A stretch of DNA of 64,000 nucleotides, from positions 62,001 through 126,000 of the forward strand of contig NZ_JAJOZS010000005.1 of assembly GCF_021168555.1 (NCBI RefSeq), given 5' to 3'. The stretch's first letter is position 1. Every line of letters begins with the position of its first letter. Source of the stretch: Stenotrophomonas sp. MMGLT7 (lineage in GTDB: Bacteria; Pseudomonadota; Gammaproteobacteria; Xanthomonadales; Xanthomonadaceae). The notes beneath the pieces were generated by a model that was not told the origin of the DNA, did no database searches, and saw only the letters and a program-made list of their open reading frames with translations. Positions 8,681 to 17,083 of this stretch are shown here, piece by piece. The position numbers and the translations under genes are program-made.

Positions 8681-10063
8681 TCACTCCTCGCCGCTGGCGT
8701 CGGTCGGGTCGTGGGCATGGCCCTGCCCGGGCTTGCCCTCCTCGCCCAGGCCGGCGCGGATCTTCTTCACCTGCGCGGGCGTCACCGCCGAGGCCTGGTT
8801 GCCCCAGCTGCTGCGCACGAAGGTGCCCAGCTGCGCGACCTCCTCGTCGTCCAGGCGCCAGCCGAAGCCGGGCATGCCCAGGTTGGACGGCGAGACGCTG
8901 GTGGACGGCAGGCGGCTGCCGGCCAGGATCAGCCGGACCAGCGAGGTCGGATCGTCGGCCAGCACCGTCGGGTTGCCGGCGATGGCCGGGAACACGCGCG
9001 TGTAGCCGTGCGCGTCGGTGCGGTGGCAGGCGGCGCAGCTGTCCACGTACAGCTCGGCGCCGCGGCTGTCGTTGACGCCGGCCTGCAGCGCCTTGGCGGT
9101 GCTGTCGTCGGCCGTGTAGCTGGACGGGTCGTCGGCCGAGGCCGGCAGCGTCTTCAGGTAGGCGGCGATGGCGTGCAGGTCCTCGTCGCTGAGCAGCTGG
9201 GTGCTGTGCACGACCACGTCGGCCATCGGCTGGCCGATGACCGCGGCGTGGTCGTTGCGCGCGCTGCGCAGGGTGTCGACGATGTCCTGCTCGCTCCAGC
9301 GGCCGAGGCCGTCGGCGTCGTTGCCGCGCAGGTTGACCGCGTTCCAGCCGTCGATGACCTGCCCGCCGGCCAGGTACTGCGCGCCGGACTCGTCCAGCGC
9401 CTTCTCCTGCAGGGTCAGCGCGCGCGGGGTGTGGCAGCTGCCGCAGTGGCCGGGGCCCTGCACCAGGTAGGCGCCGCGGGCGATCTTCGGATCGGGATAG
9501 CGCGCCGGGTCGAAGGCGACCTTTTCCGGGTCCGGGGCGAAGGTCTTGCGCCAGATCGCCAGCGGCCAGCGCATCGACAGCGGCCAGACGATGCCGGGCT
9601 TGCGGTTCTCCGCCGCGACCGGCTCCACGCCGTGCAGGAAGTAGGCGTACAGCGCCTTGATGTCGTCGTCGCTCATGCGCGCATACGACGGGTACGGCAT
9701 CGCCGGGTACAGCGTGCTGCCGTTGGGCTCGATGCCGTGGCGCACGGCGCGGTCGAACTGGTCCAGCGTGTACGTGCCGATGCCTGTGTCCGCGTCCGGG
9801 GTGATGTTGGTGCTGTAGATGTCGCCGATCGGCGAGGCCACCGCCAGCCCGCCGGCGAACGGCTTGCCGCCGGGCGCGGTGTGGCAGGCGGTGCAGTCGC
9901 CGGCCGCGGCCAGGTAGCGGCCCTTCTCGATCAGCGCGGCGTCGGCGGCCGCCGGTGCCGGTCCGGCGATGGCACGGGTCCGGGTCGGGACCAGCGCGTA
10001 GGCCAGCGCGGCGAGGAACACCAGCACGGCGATGGCGACCAGGATGAGCAGAAGTTTCTTCAT
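8681..10063 (-). CDS. Triheme c-type cytochrome, membrane-anchored dehydrogenase subunit
   Basis: A 460-residue cytochrome with three CXXCH heme sites: CTACH at residues 57-61, CGSCH near 207 and CAACH near 350. One hydrophobic N-terminal helix (residues 4-24) exports or anchors it. The three-domain layout and length match the cytochrome subunit of gluconate 2-dehydrogenase, sorbitol dehydrogenase and alcohol dehydrogenase complexes, which pass electrons from the flavoprotein to ubiquinone or a terminal oxidase. Methionine-containing patches such as YPAMPYPSYARMSD and NLGMPGFGWRL supply sixth ligands. It lies 10 bp after GMC gene 2 and probably serves both dehydrogenase modules, because module 1 has no cytochrome of its own. 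Confidence 0.9.
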   Translation of the reverse strand: MKKLLLILVAIAVLVFLAALAYALVPTRTRAIAGPAPAAADAALIEKGRYLAAAGDCTACHTAPGGKPFAGGLAVASPIGDIYSTNITPDADTGIGTYTLDQFDRAVRHGIEPNGSTLYPAMPYPSYARMSDDDIKALYAYFLHGVEPVAAENRKPGIVWPLSMRWPLAIWRKTFAPDPEKVAFDPARYPDPKIARGAYLVQGPGHCGSCHTPRALTLQEKALDESGAQYLAGGQVIDGWNAVNLRGNDADGLGRWSEQDIVDTLRSARNDHAAVIGQPMADVVVHSTQLLSDEDLHAIAAYLKTLPASADDPSSYTADDSTAKALQAGVNDSRGAELYVDSCAACHRTDAHGYTRVFPAIAGNPTVLADDPTSLVRLILAGSRLPSTSVSPSNLGMPGFGWRLDDEEVAQLGTFVRSSWGNQASAVTPAQVKKIRAGLGEEGKPGQGHAHDPTDASGEE

Positions 10064-10073
10064 GGCCGTCTCC

Positions 10074-11849
10074 TCACGCCTGCACCAGCGGGCCGGGGTT
10101 CTTCAGGTACTGCTCGCGGATCGCCGCGGCCGCCCAGTAGGCCAGGCCGCCGACCAGCCCGGTCGGGTTGTAGCCGTTGTTCTGCGGGAAGGCGTTGGCG
10201 CCGATCACGAACACGTTGGGCACGTCCCAGCTCTGCAGGTAGCGGTTGAGCGTGGAGGTCTTCGGGTCGTCGCCCATGATCGCGCCGCCGCAGGTGTGGG
10301 TGCTCTGGTAGTTGGTGATGTTGTAGTGCGTGCCCGGCTTCTTGGCGTCGCCGGAGATGGCGACCGGGTCGAGCACCTTGCTCATCTGCATCGCCTTGTC
10401 GACCAGGAACTGCGAGGCGCGGATCTCGTTGTCGTGCCAGTCGAAGGTCATGCGCAGCAGCGGCCGGCCGAAGCCGTCCTTGTAGGTCGGGTCCAGGCTC
10501 AGGTAGTGCTGGCGGTAGGACATGCACGCGCCCTGTACCTCGTAGTAGAACGAGTGCCGGAACGAATCGACGATGGCCTGCTTCCACGGGCTGCCCCAGC
10601 CGGGGGTGCCGGGCGGCACGTTGATGCCGCGCACCGGGCCGGCGCCGGGCTGGCGCGCCCAGATGATGCCGCCGCCGACGAAGCCTGCCGCGGCGTTGTC
10701 CAGCTGCTTGCCGTTGAGGTCGTCCATGGTGGTGCCGGCGCCGCCGTTGCCGATGAAGCCATTGGCCTGCACGTCCTTGCCGAAGAACAGCACCACGCGG
10801 TTGAGGTTCTGGTAGGAGTAGTTGCGGCCGACGGTGCCGGTGTTGCTTTGCGGATCGTAGGCCTGGCCGATGCCCGACAGCAGCATCAGGTGCACGTTGT
10901 ACAGCGAGAACGCGCACAGCAGCACCAGGTCGGCCGGCTGCTCCACCTCGCGGCCCTGGGCGTCGAGGTAGGTCACGCCGGTGGCCTTCTTGCCGCTGCT
11001 GTCCAGGTTGACCTTGAGCACCTGCGCGTGGGTGCGCAGCTCGAACTCCTTGCGCTGGCGCAGCACCGGCAGGATGCAGGCGTTGGGGCTGGCCTTGGAG
11101 TAGTTCAGGCAGCCGTAGTCGCTGCAGAAGCCGCAGAAGTTGCACGGCCCCATCTGGCAGCCGTACGGGTTGGTGTACGGGCGCGAGGCGTTGGAGGCCG
11201 GGATCGGGTACGGGTGCCAGCCCATCTCGCGGGCGGCGCCGTAGAACAGCTCGGCGCCGAGGTAGTTCGGGTTCGGCGGCAGCGCGTAGTCGCGCGCGCG
11301 CGAACCCTCGAACGGGTTGCCGCCCTCCTGCACCACGCCGTTGATGACGCCGGCCTTGCCCGAGGTGCCGCACACGCGCTCGAACATGTCCAGGTGCGGC
11401 TCCAGATCCTCGTAGCCGACCGGGAAGTCCTGGATGGTCATGTCGGCAGGGATGAAGCCGCGGCCGTAGCGCTGCTCGACGTTGCTGCGCAGCTTGAGGT
11501 CCTCCGGCAGCGGACGGAAATGGCAGCCGGACCAGTGGCTGCCGGCACCGCCGACGCCGGTGCCCGGCTTGAACGAGCCCATCTGCCGGTACGGCACCGC
11601 GGTGTCGCCCGGGGCGTGGCGGATGGTCACCGTCTCCTGCGCCAGGCTCTGCAGGTAGCGGCGGTGCACCGAACCTTCCAGCTCGTCGACCACGCGCGGG
11701 TAGGCGAAGTCGGGCTGGGTGTCGCGGTCGGCGCCGCGCTCCAGCGCGACCACGTGCAGGCCGGCATCGGTCAGTTCCTTGGCCATGATCGCGCCGGTCC
11801 AGCCCATGCCGACGATGACGGCGTCCACTTTCGGTTTCACTGTCGCCAT
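10074..11849 (-). CDS. GMC family oxidoreductase 2 (gluconate/sorbitol dehydrogenase-type large subunit)
   Basis: A 591-residue FAD dehydrogenase clearly paralogous to the one at 5885-7663 along its whole length. The FAD motif is VGMGWTG near residue 13. The same cysteine-rich block recurs (GCQMGPCNFCGFC, then SDYGC), as does GSHWSGCHFRPL before it. The C-terminal active-site region reads HTCGGAIMG and GYNPTGLVGGL. No signal peptide; its partner small subunit is encoded immediately upstream (stop and start 2 bp apart) and the triheme cytochrome immediately downstream, giving the classic three-subunit order. It should oxidise a sugar, polyol or aldonate in the periplasm. The exact substrate is unknown. 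Confidence 0.9.
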   Translation of the reverse strand: MATVKPKVDAVIVGMGWTGAIMAKELTDAGLHVVALERGADRDTQPDFAYPRVVDELEGSVHRRYLQSLAQETVTIRHAPGDTAVPYRQMGSFKPGTGVGGAGSHWSGCHFRPLPEDLKLRSNVEQRYGRGFIPADMTIQDFPVGYEDLEPHLDMFERVCGTSGKAGVINGVVQEGGNPFEGSRARDYALPPNPNYLGAELFYGAAREMGWHPYPIPASNASRPYTNPYGCQMGPCNFCGFCSDYGCLNYSKASPNACILPVLRQRKEFELRTHAQVLKVNLDSSGKKATGVTYLDAQGREVEQPADLVLLCAFSLYNVHLMLLSGIGQAYDPQSNTGTVGRNYSYQNLNRVVLFFGKDVQANGFIGNGGAGTTMDDLNGKQLDNAAAGFVGGGIIWARQPGAGPVRGINVPPGTPGWGSPWKQAIVDSFRHSFYYEVQGACMSYRQHYLSLDPTYKDGFGRPLLRMTFDWHDNEIRASQFLVDKAMQMSKVLDPVAISGDAKKPGTHYNITNYQSTHTCGGAIMGDDPKTSTLNRYLQSWDVPNVFVIGANAFPQNNGYNPTGLVGGLAYWAAAAIREQYLKNPGPLVQA

Positions 11850-11851
11850 GC

Positions 11852-12577
11852 TCAGCCCCTCCTTCCTGCCAGGTCCACCGGGCCGAGCGGGTACGGCTTG
11901 TCGCGCACTTCCACCCAGTCCATGTAGTCGGCGCGCATGCCGGGGTAGCCGATCATCTTCCACGACCCCATGTCCTTGTTGCCGCCGTGCACCGGGTCGG
12001 CGAAGTAGCCGTTGCGCACCTCGCCCAGCAGGTAGGAGAAGAAGGTCTTGGCCGGGATCTCCTCCAGTTCCAGCTTGCCGGCCTCGGCGGCCTTGAGCAG
12101 GTCGTCCTGCTGGCCGGGGTCCAGGTCGGCGAAGGCCTTGCCGTCGAAGCTGCGCCTGCAGTGCGCGTCGAGCGCGTCCAGCCCGGTGCGCAGGATCTCG
12201 CGCAGCGACAGCCGGCCCTGGTAGCCGAACTCGGGCGCCGCCTCCAGGTACGGCCCCTGCGTGTACCAGATCGCGCCGTTGGCGTACGGGGTGGCCATGT
12301 GCCGGTCGATGAACTCCGGCACGCCCAGCTCCACCGCGCCCGGTCCGATCGCGTCGTGCGGGATCAGGCGGTCGGCGATGGCGACCAGCAAGGCGTACTG
12401 CGCGGTGTTGAAGAACGTCGGCCGGTACCGGGCGGTGGCCGCGGCGGCCCCCCTGGTAGCGCTACCAGAGTCGCCGGACGAACACGCCGGCAGGGCGGCG
12501 GCGATCGGGATCAGGCTCAGGCTCTGGAACAGGCGGCGTCGCGACAGCGAGGCCCCCTCGTGCTTGGATTCGGACAT
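11852..12577 (-). CDS. Gluconate 2-dehydrogenase subunit 3 family protein 2 (Tat-targeted)
   Basis: A 241-residue small subunit, first gene of the three-subunit module. The Tat signal is SRRRLFQSLSL, with a following LPACSSG that could be a lipobox. The mature region shares with its paralogue at 7666-8364 the patches IADRLIPHDAIGPGA, GVPEFIDRHMATPYA and HGGNKDMGSWKMIGYPG. It should be exported folded with GMC 2. The codons for residues near 37-42 contain a perfect 16-bp palindrome (12453-12468) identical in core to the one before the LacI gene, so this gene is a candidate target of that regulator. Confidence 0.86.
   Translation of the reverse strand: MSESKHEGASLSRRRLFQSLSLIPIAAALPACSSGDSGSATRGAAAATARYRPTFFNTAQYALLVAIADRLIPHDAIGPGAVELGVPEFIDRHMATPYANGAIWYTQGPYLEAAPEFGYQGRLSLREILRTGLDALDAHCRRSFDGKAFADLDPGQQDDLLKAAEAGKLELEEIPAKTFFSYLLGEVRNGYFADPVHGGNKDMGSWKMIGYPGMRADYMDWVEVRDKPYPLGPVDLAGRRG
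12453..12468. promoter_or_regulatory. Intragenic LacI-type operator candidate
   Basis: The sequence CTGGTAGCGCTACCAG is a perfect 16-bp palindrome with a central CG, as LacI-family operators have. Its 14-bp core TGGTAGCGCTACCA is identical to the palindrome at 20063-20076 ahead of the LacI-type gene. It lies about 110 bp inside the first gene of the dehydrogenase operon, where a bound repressor could block elongation or loop to an upstream site. Operator function is inferred from the shared core. Confidence 0.5.
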
Positions 12578-12621
12578 GGCTGGCTCCGGAAAGGCGGCTG
12601 GCGCGTGGGCAAGCGGCAGGG

Positions 12622-12640
12622 CGACGCACCGCGGGTGCGT
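12622..12640 (-). terminator. Hairpin after the amidohydrolase gene
   Basis: GACGCACC and GGTGCGTC form an eight-base stem with a three-base loop, placed 18 bp past the amidohydrolase stop and 45 bp before the dehydrogenase module. There is no convincing T run, so it could be a weak or factor-assisted terminator, or simply an mRNA hairpin. Confidence 0.35.
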
Positions 12641-12657
12641 CACTCTGTCGCAGGTGG

Positions 12658-14034
12658 TCAGGGTACAACAGATGCCGAAACCGGTTGTCCACGCTGCCAC
12701 ACCGCTTCGATCCTCTGGCTGTCGGCGATGTCGCGGGACGGATCGCCGGCGACCACGATCAGGTCGGCGCGCTTGCCGGCGGCGATGACGCCGCGATCGT
12801 CCAGCCCCAGCAGCGCGGCGGCATCGTGGGTGGCCATCCGGATCGCCTGCAGCGGGGTCAGCCCGGCCTGCACCGCCAGCTGCAGCTCGCGATGCTCGGC
12901 GAAGCCCGGGATGCGCAGCGGGGTGGCGCCCGAGTCGGTGCCGAAGCCGACCTTCACCCCGGCATCGACCATGCGCTTGAGGTTGGCCTGGTTGGTCTTC
13001 AGCGCGCCCTGCCAGGTCTTGAGCTTGGCGGGGTCCGACAGCGTCTTGCTGCGCCAGGCGGCATCGTCGAACTCGGCCGCCAGCTGCGGCTGCAGCGCGG
13101 CGCGGAAGAACGGCGACTTCATCCACGCCGGCTGCTCGGCGTAGATGAAGAACGCCTCGTCCAGGTCCAGCGTGGACACGTACCAGGTGCCGGCGGCCTT
13201 CATCGCCGCGATCAGCTCATCGTCCACCGGCGCATCGCGCACGCCGTGGGCGAGGACGTCGGCACCGGCGGCGACCAGCTTCTTGGCGTCGTCCAGGTAG
13301 TACACGTGGGCAGCCACGCGCAGGCCGAGCCTGTGCGACTCGTCGATGACGGCGCCGTAGATCTCCGGCGTCATCTTGTGTTCGAGGGTGTGGTTGAAGT
13401 CGTCCACCCAGACCTTGACCAGGTCCGGCTTGCGCGTGGCCATGTCGCGCACCGCCGCGCGCGCCTCCTCGGTCGTGGCCGGGCGGTAGAGCTGGTCGGG
13501 GCCGACGTTCATCGGCGGTGCGCCGTCGGGCACGCCGATGCCGCGGTCGGCGCCGAACACGTCCGCGCCCGGCAGGGTGCCGGCATGCGCCTGCGCCCGC
13601 AGCGACTGGAACAGCGGCCCGTTCATGCCCAGCGAGGTCACCGTGGTCACGCCGTAGCGCTGGAACTGCCTGAGCTGGCGCTCGATGTTGGCGCGGGTGT
13701 AGTTCTGCGGCCCGGCGCCGGTGCCGTCGGTCATGCCCAGGTGCGAATGGTCGGAGATCAGCCCGGGCAGCACGCTCCTGCCGCGCAGGTCGATCTGGCG
13801 CGCGCCGGCGGGCACGTCGACGTCGGCATCGGGGCCGACCGCGGCGATGGTGCCGTCCTCGATCAGCACGGTGGCATTGGCGACCGGGGTGCCGCCCTGG
13901 CCATCGATCACGCGCACGTGGCGCAGCGCCACGGTCTCGGCCGTGGCGGTGAAGGCGGTCGCCAGTCCCAGTGTCGCCAGCAGCAGCGGCAGCAACGTGG
14001 CCCTGCGGGATCCAGCTCGATGGATCGGTTTCAT
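12658..14034 (-). CDS. Exported amidohydrolase family protein
   Basis: A 458-residue metal-dependent hydrolase of the amidohydrolase superfamily (imidazolonepropionase/prolidase-like branch) with a cleavable signal peptide (residues 1-33, ending TATA-ET). Metal-site motifs are visible: DHSHLG after the first strand, VKVWVDDF with a lysine that may be carbamylated, AAHVYY, LAHGVRD and the late GTDSGA aspartate. Periplasmic members of this family act on peptides or cyclic amides, but the substrate here is unknown. The sequence encoding its first 17 or so residues, with its leader, is duplicated twice directly upstream (see the tandem repeat at 13984-14893), so its promoter region is unusual. 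Confidence 0.85.
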   Translation of the reverse strand: MKPIHRAGSRRATLLPLLLATLGLATAFTATAETVALRHVRVIDGQGGTPVANATVLIEDGTIAAVGPDADVDVPAGARQIDLRGRSVLPGLISDHSHLGMTDGTGAGPQNYTRANIERQLRQFQRYGVTTVTSLGMNGPLFQSLRAQAHAGTLPGADVFGADRGIGVPDGAPPMNVGPDQLYRPATTEEARAAVRDMATRKPDLVKVWVDDFNHTLEHKMTPEIYGAVIDESHRLGLRVAAHVYYLDDAKKLVAAGADVLAHGVRDAPVDDELIAAMKAAGTWYVSTLDLDEAFFIYAEQPAWMKSPFFRAALQPQLAAEFDDAAWRSKTLSDPAKLKTWQGALKTNQANLKRMVDAGVKVGFGTDSGATPLRIPGFAEHRELQLAVQAGLTPLQAIRMATHDAAALLGLDDRGVIAAGKRADLIVVAGDPSRDIADSQRIEAVWQRGQPVSASVVP

Positions 14035-14893
14035 GGTTCGTTCCTCGTCGGTCTAGGGGGCCGCATTGCGCCCGCTTGGAAGTCCCTCCCTTCTCCCGCG
14101 TGCGGGGGAAGGTGCCCGAAGGGCGGATGGGGGTTGCCTGGAGCACCGGGAAGCCACAGCAAAAGCACCCTCATCCGGCGCTGCGCGCCACCTTCTCCCG
14201 TGAACGGGAGAAGGGATTTCGTTCGCTGCCTCTCTCACTGCTTCTGCCGCTTCCTCCTCTTCGCTGCCATGGCGGCCGCAGCGCTCACTAGCGGCAGCAA
14301 CGTGGCCCTTCGGGATCCAACTGGATGGATCGGTTTCATCGTTCGTTCCTCGTCGGTCTAGGGCCACACTGCGCCCGCCTGGAAGTCCTTCCCTTCTCCC
14401 GCGTGCGGGGGAAGGTGCCCGAAGGGCGGATGGGGGCTGGTTGGAGCACCGGGAACCACAGCAAAAGCACCCTCATCCGGCGCTGCGCGCCACCTTCTCC
14501 CGCACGCGGGAGAAGGGATTTCGTTCGCTGCCTCTCTCACTGCTTCTGCCGCTTCCTCCTCTTCGCTGCCATGACAGCCGCAGCGCTCACTAGCGGCAGC
14601 AACGTGGCCCTGCGGGATCCAACTGGATGGATCGGTTTCATCGTTCGTTCCTCGTCGGTCTAGGGCCGCACTGCGCCCGCCTGGAAGTCCTTCCCTTCTC
14701 CCGCGTGCGGGGGAAGGTGCCCGAAGGGCGGATGGGGGGCTGGTTGGAGCATGGGAAAGCCACAGCAAAAGCACCCTCATCCGGCGCTGCGCGCCACCTT
14801 CTCCCGCACGCGGGAGAAGGGATTTCGTTCGCTGCCTCTCTCACTGCTTCACTAACCCTGTTTCCTTCCTCCTCTGCCATGACGGCCGCAGCG
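13984..14893 (-). repeat. Triplicated ~302-306-bp segment with amidohydrolase 5' end
   Basis: Three head-to-tail copies begin at about 13984, 14290 and 14592 (periods 306 and 302). In minus orientation each unit holds the aldo/keto reductase 3' flank, one palindromic element of the 8388-8516 family (14088-14214, 14391-14518, 14692-14820), the leader CTAGACCGACGAGGAACGA and the first 50 or so coding bases of the amidohydrolase (ATGAAACCGATCCATC). Only the copy at 13984 continues into the full gene. The other two start codons run into short dead-end frames. The junctions read CTCACT joined to AGCGGCAGC. Copies differ at few positions, so the amplification is recent. No other gene is present between 14035 and 14894. 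Confidence 0.88.
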
Positions 14894-14894
14894 C

Positions 14895-15719
14895 TCACTC
14901 CTCGATATGGCTGTCCGGCTCGCCGCCCAGGCGGCGGCCGGCGTCGAGCGCGGCGATCACCGCCATGTCGTCCTCATCCAGCGCGAAATCCCACAGCGCC
15001 ATGTTCTGCGCCATGCGTTCGGGGTTCTGCGACTTGGGGATGGGCACGACACCAAGCTGCAGGTGCCAGCGCAGGATCACCTGCGCCACGCTGCGGCCGT
15101 GCTTGTCGGCCAGCGCCTGCAGGGCCGGCGCGTGCAGCACCTCGCCGCGGCCGAGCGGGCTCCAGGCCTGTACCGCGATGCCGCGCTCGCGCAGCCACTG
15201 GTGCAGCACCGCCTGGCTGAAGTCCGGATGCAGCTCGATCTGGTTCACCGCCGGCAACACGCCGGTCTCGCGCTGCAGCCGCTCGATGTGCGCCGGCTGG
15301 AAGTTGGACACGCCGATCGAACGGATGCGGCCTTCCTCCTGCAGCCGGATCATCGCCTTCCAGCTGTCCACGTAGCGGTCGAACATCGGCAGCGGCCAGT
15401 GGATCAGGTACAGGTCCACGTAGTCCACGTCCAGCCGTTCGAGGCTGGCCTCGAAGCCGCGCAGAGTGGCGTCGAAGCCCTGGTCGTGGCCGCGCAGCTT
15501 GGTGGCCAGGCGGATGTCGGCGCGCGCCACGCCCGAGTCGCGCAGGCCCTGGCCGACGCCGGCCTCGTTGCCGTAGCGCGAGGCGGTGTCGACCAGGCGG
15601 TAGCCGGCGCGCAGCGCCTGCGCCACCGCGGTGCGCGCCTGCGCATCGTCCATCGGCCAGGTGCCGAAGCCGATGCGCGGCAGCTGCATGCCGTCGTTGA
15701 GATCGAGGGTTGTTTCCAT
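14895..15719 (-). CDS. Aldo/keto reductase (2,5-diketo-gluconate reductase-like)
   Basis: A 274-residue cytosolic NADPH-dependent reductase of standard AKR length. The catalytic tetrad is visible: Asp and Tyr in VDTASRYGNE, Lys in ATKLRG, His in LIHWPLP. The coenzyme-binding C-terminal patch reads VVPIPKSQNPERMAQN. Family members such as DkgA/DkgB reduce keto-sugars and reactive aldehydes. A role in recovering keto-sugar acids released by the neighbouring dehydrogenases would make sense but is inference. The last bases adjoin the triplicated segment; the stop is TGA at 14895-14897. Confidence 0.88.
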   Translation of the reverse strand: METTLDLNDGMQLPRIGFGTWPMDDAQARTAVAQALRAGYRLVDTASRYGNEAGVGQGLRDSGVARADIRLATKLRGHDQGFDATLRGFEASLERLDVDYVDLYLIHWPLPMFDRYVDSWKAMIRLQEEGRIRSIGVSNFQPAHIERLQRETGVLPAVNQIELHPDFSQAVLHQWLRERGIAVQAWSPLGRGEVLHAPALQALADKHGRSVAQVILRWHLQLGVVPIPKSQNPERMAQNMALWDFALDEDDMAVIAALDAGRRLGGEPDSHIEE

Positions 15720-15776
15720 GGGGCACTCCTCAGCTTGGATGGAACAGGCACCGGCACGTCATCGGCCGACGACCCG

Positions 15777-15858
15777 CAGCCCGGGCAAGCGCAGCACGAC
15801 CGGGACACCGGAAGGCGCGCGATCTTCGTCCCGGGCGCGCTGCACTTGCCCGGGCTAC
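15777..15858. repeat. Inverted repeat of the GCCCGGGCAAGCGCAG type
   Basis: Arms AGCCCGGGCAAGCGCAGC and CTGCACTTGCCCGGGCTAC face each other across about 45 bp between the two aldo/keto reductase genes. Similar arms recur at 28832-28878 and 60620-60690. It is probably a dispersed REP-like element that could fold in the intergenic mRNA. Confidence 0.55.
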
Positions 15859-15873
15859 ATGGCCATGCGGCGG

Positions 15874-17019
15874 TCAGGACGCCGCCGGCACCGGCGCATC
15901 CGCGGCGATGAGCTTCTCGTGCCGGAGCTCGGCCCAGAAGTCGGCGGGGATGGCCACGCCCATCGAGGCGACGTTGGCCCTGGCCTGCTCGGCGGTGCGC
16001 GCGCCGGGGATCGCCGCGGCCACCACCTCCGGGGCGATGGCGAACTGCAGCGACGCCGTGCGCAGGTCCACGCCATGGCGCTCGCACACCGCCTGCACCC
16101 GGCGCCGCTTGTCCGGCGCCCAGTCGGGCACGCTGCCGGAGTACAGGTAGCGGTCGCGCCCGACCAGGTAGCCGGCCAGCAGCGGCGAACCGACCACCAC
16201 CGAGATGCCGCGCTCGGCCAGCCTGGGGAAGGTCTGCTGCAGCGCGCGCTCGTGGTCGAGCAGCGAGTACTGGCAGGCCAGCAGGAAGATGTCCGGGTCG
16301 GCCTCGGCCACGCAGCGCAGCGCCGGCTCGGGATCGTTCACGCCCATGCCCCAGGCCTTGATCAGGCCCTCCTCGCGCATCTTCGTCAGCTCAGGGAACG
16401 CGCCCTTGGCGGCCTGCTCGAAGTACTCCGGCCAGCGCTCGCCGATGTCGCCGTTGCTCGGCGCCAGGTCGTGGACGAAGACGATGTCGATCTGCGACAC
16501 GCCCAGCCGCTGCAGGCTGTCCTCGATCGAACGGCGCACGCCGGCGGCGCTGTAGTCGTAGCGGTAGTCGAACGGCGAAGGATCCTTCCACGAGGTCTTG
16601 GGCGGGGTGTGGGTGGCGGTCAGCAGGCGCCCGACCTTGGTGGACAGCACGTAGTCGCCCGGCGCGTGGTTGTGCAGGAAATGGCCGAAGCGGCGCTCGC
16701 TCAGGCCCAGCCCGTACCATGGCGAGGTATCGAAGTAGCGCACTCCGGCGGCATAGGCGGCCTCCAGCGTCTGCTCGCTCTGCAGGTCGGTGGACGGCGC
16801 GAAGCCGTTGCCGATCGCGACCCCGCCCAGGCCCAGCCGGGTCGGAGGGCGGAAGCGGCCGCCGGCGCGCGGCGCGTTGCCGGGCAGCGGACCGGGACGG
16901 ACGCTGCCGCGGGTCGGCAGCAGGCTGCCGGGCACCGTCGACTGTGCCAGCAGCGGGCCGGCGGCCAGGGCGGCGCCACCGATGGCGGCGGCGGAAAGGA
17001 AACGGCGTCGTGCGTTCAT
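15874..17019 (-). CDS. Tat-exported aldo/keto reductase (D-threo-aldose/L-fucose dehydrogenase-like)
   Basis: A 381-residue AKR with a twin-arginine signal (NARRRFLSAAAI, then a hydrophobic stretch ending near LLAQ). After a proline-rich linker the barrel starts at TRLGLGGVAIGN. Catalytic Asp and Tyr lie in YFDTSPWYG, Lys in LSTKVGR and His in IVFVHDLAPSN. The overall pattern is that of the sugar-dehydrogenase branch (L-fucose or D-threo-aldose 1-dehydrogenase, pyridoxal reductase). Tat export implies the protein folds with its cofactor before crossing the membrane, which is unusual for this NAD(P)-dependent family. It belongs to the sugar-oxidation gene series running from the LacI gene. Confidence 0.82.
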   Translation of the reverse strand: MNARRRFLSAAAIGGAALAAGPLLAQSTVPGSLLPTRGSVRPGPLPGNAPRAGGRFRPPTRLGLGGVAIGNGFAPSTDLQSEQTLEAAYAAGVRYFDTSPWYGLGLSERRFGHFLHNHAPGDYVLSTKVGRLLTATHTPPKTSWKDPSPFDYRYDYSAAGVRRSIEDSLQRLGVSQIDIVFVHDLAPSNGDIGERWPEYFEQAAKGAFPELTKMREEGLIKAWGMGVNDPEPALRCVAEADPDIFLLACQYSLLDHERALQQTFPRLAERGISVVVGSPLLAGYLVGRDRYLYSGSVPDWAPDKRRRVQAVCERHGVDLRTASLQFAIAPEVVAAAIPGARTAEQARANVASMGVAIPADFWAELRHEKLIAADAPVPAAS

Positions 17020-17083
17020 GCGTCCTCCTGGATCTGTGGATGGGGATGGGCAGGGGCGGCAGGCCTTCGCATGGCCGCCACGG

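Noticed and set aside
14290-14641. Additional short genes in the triplicated segment
   Set aside because: The start codons there are copies of the amidohydrolase start and lead to short, non-conserved frames.
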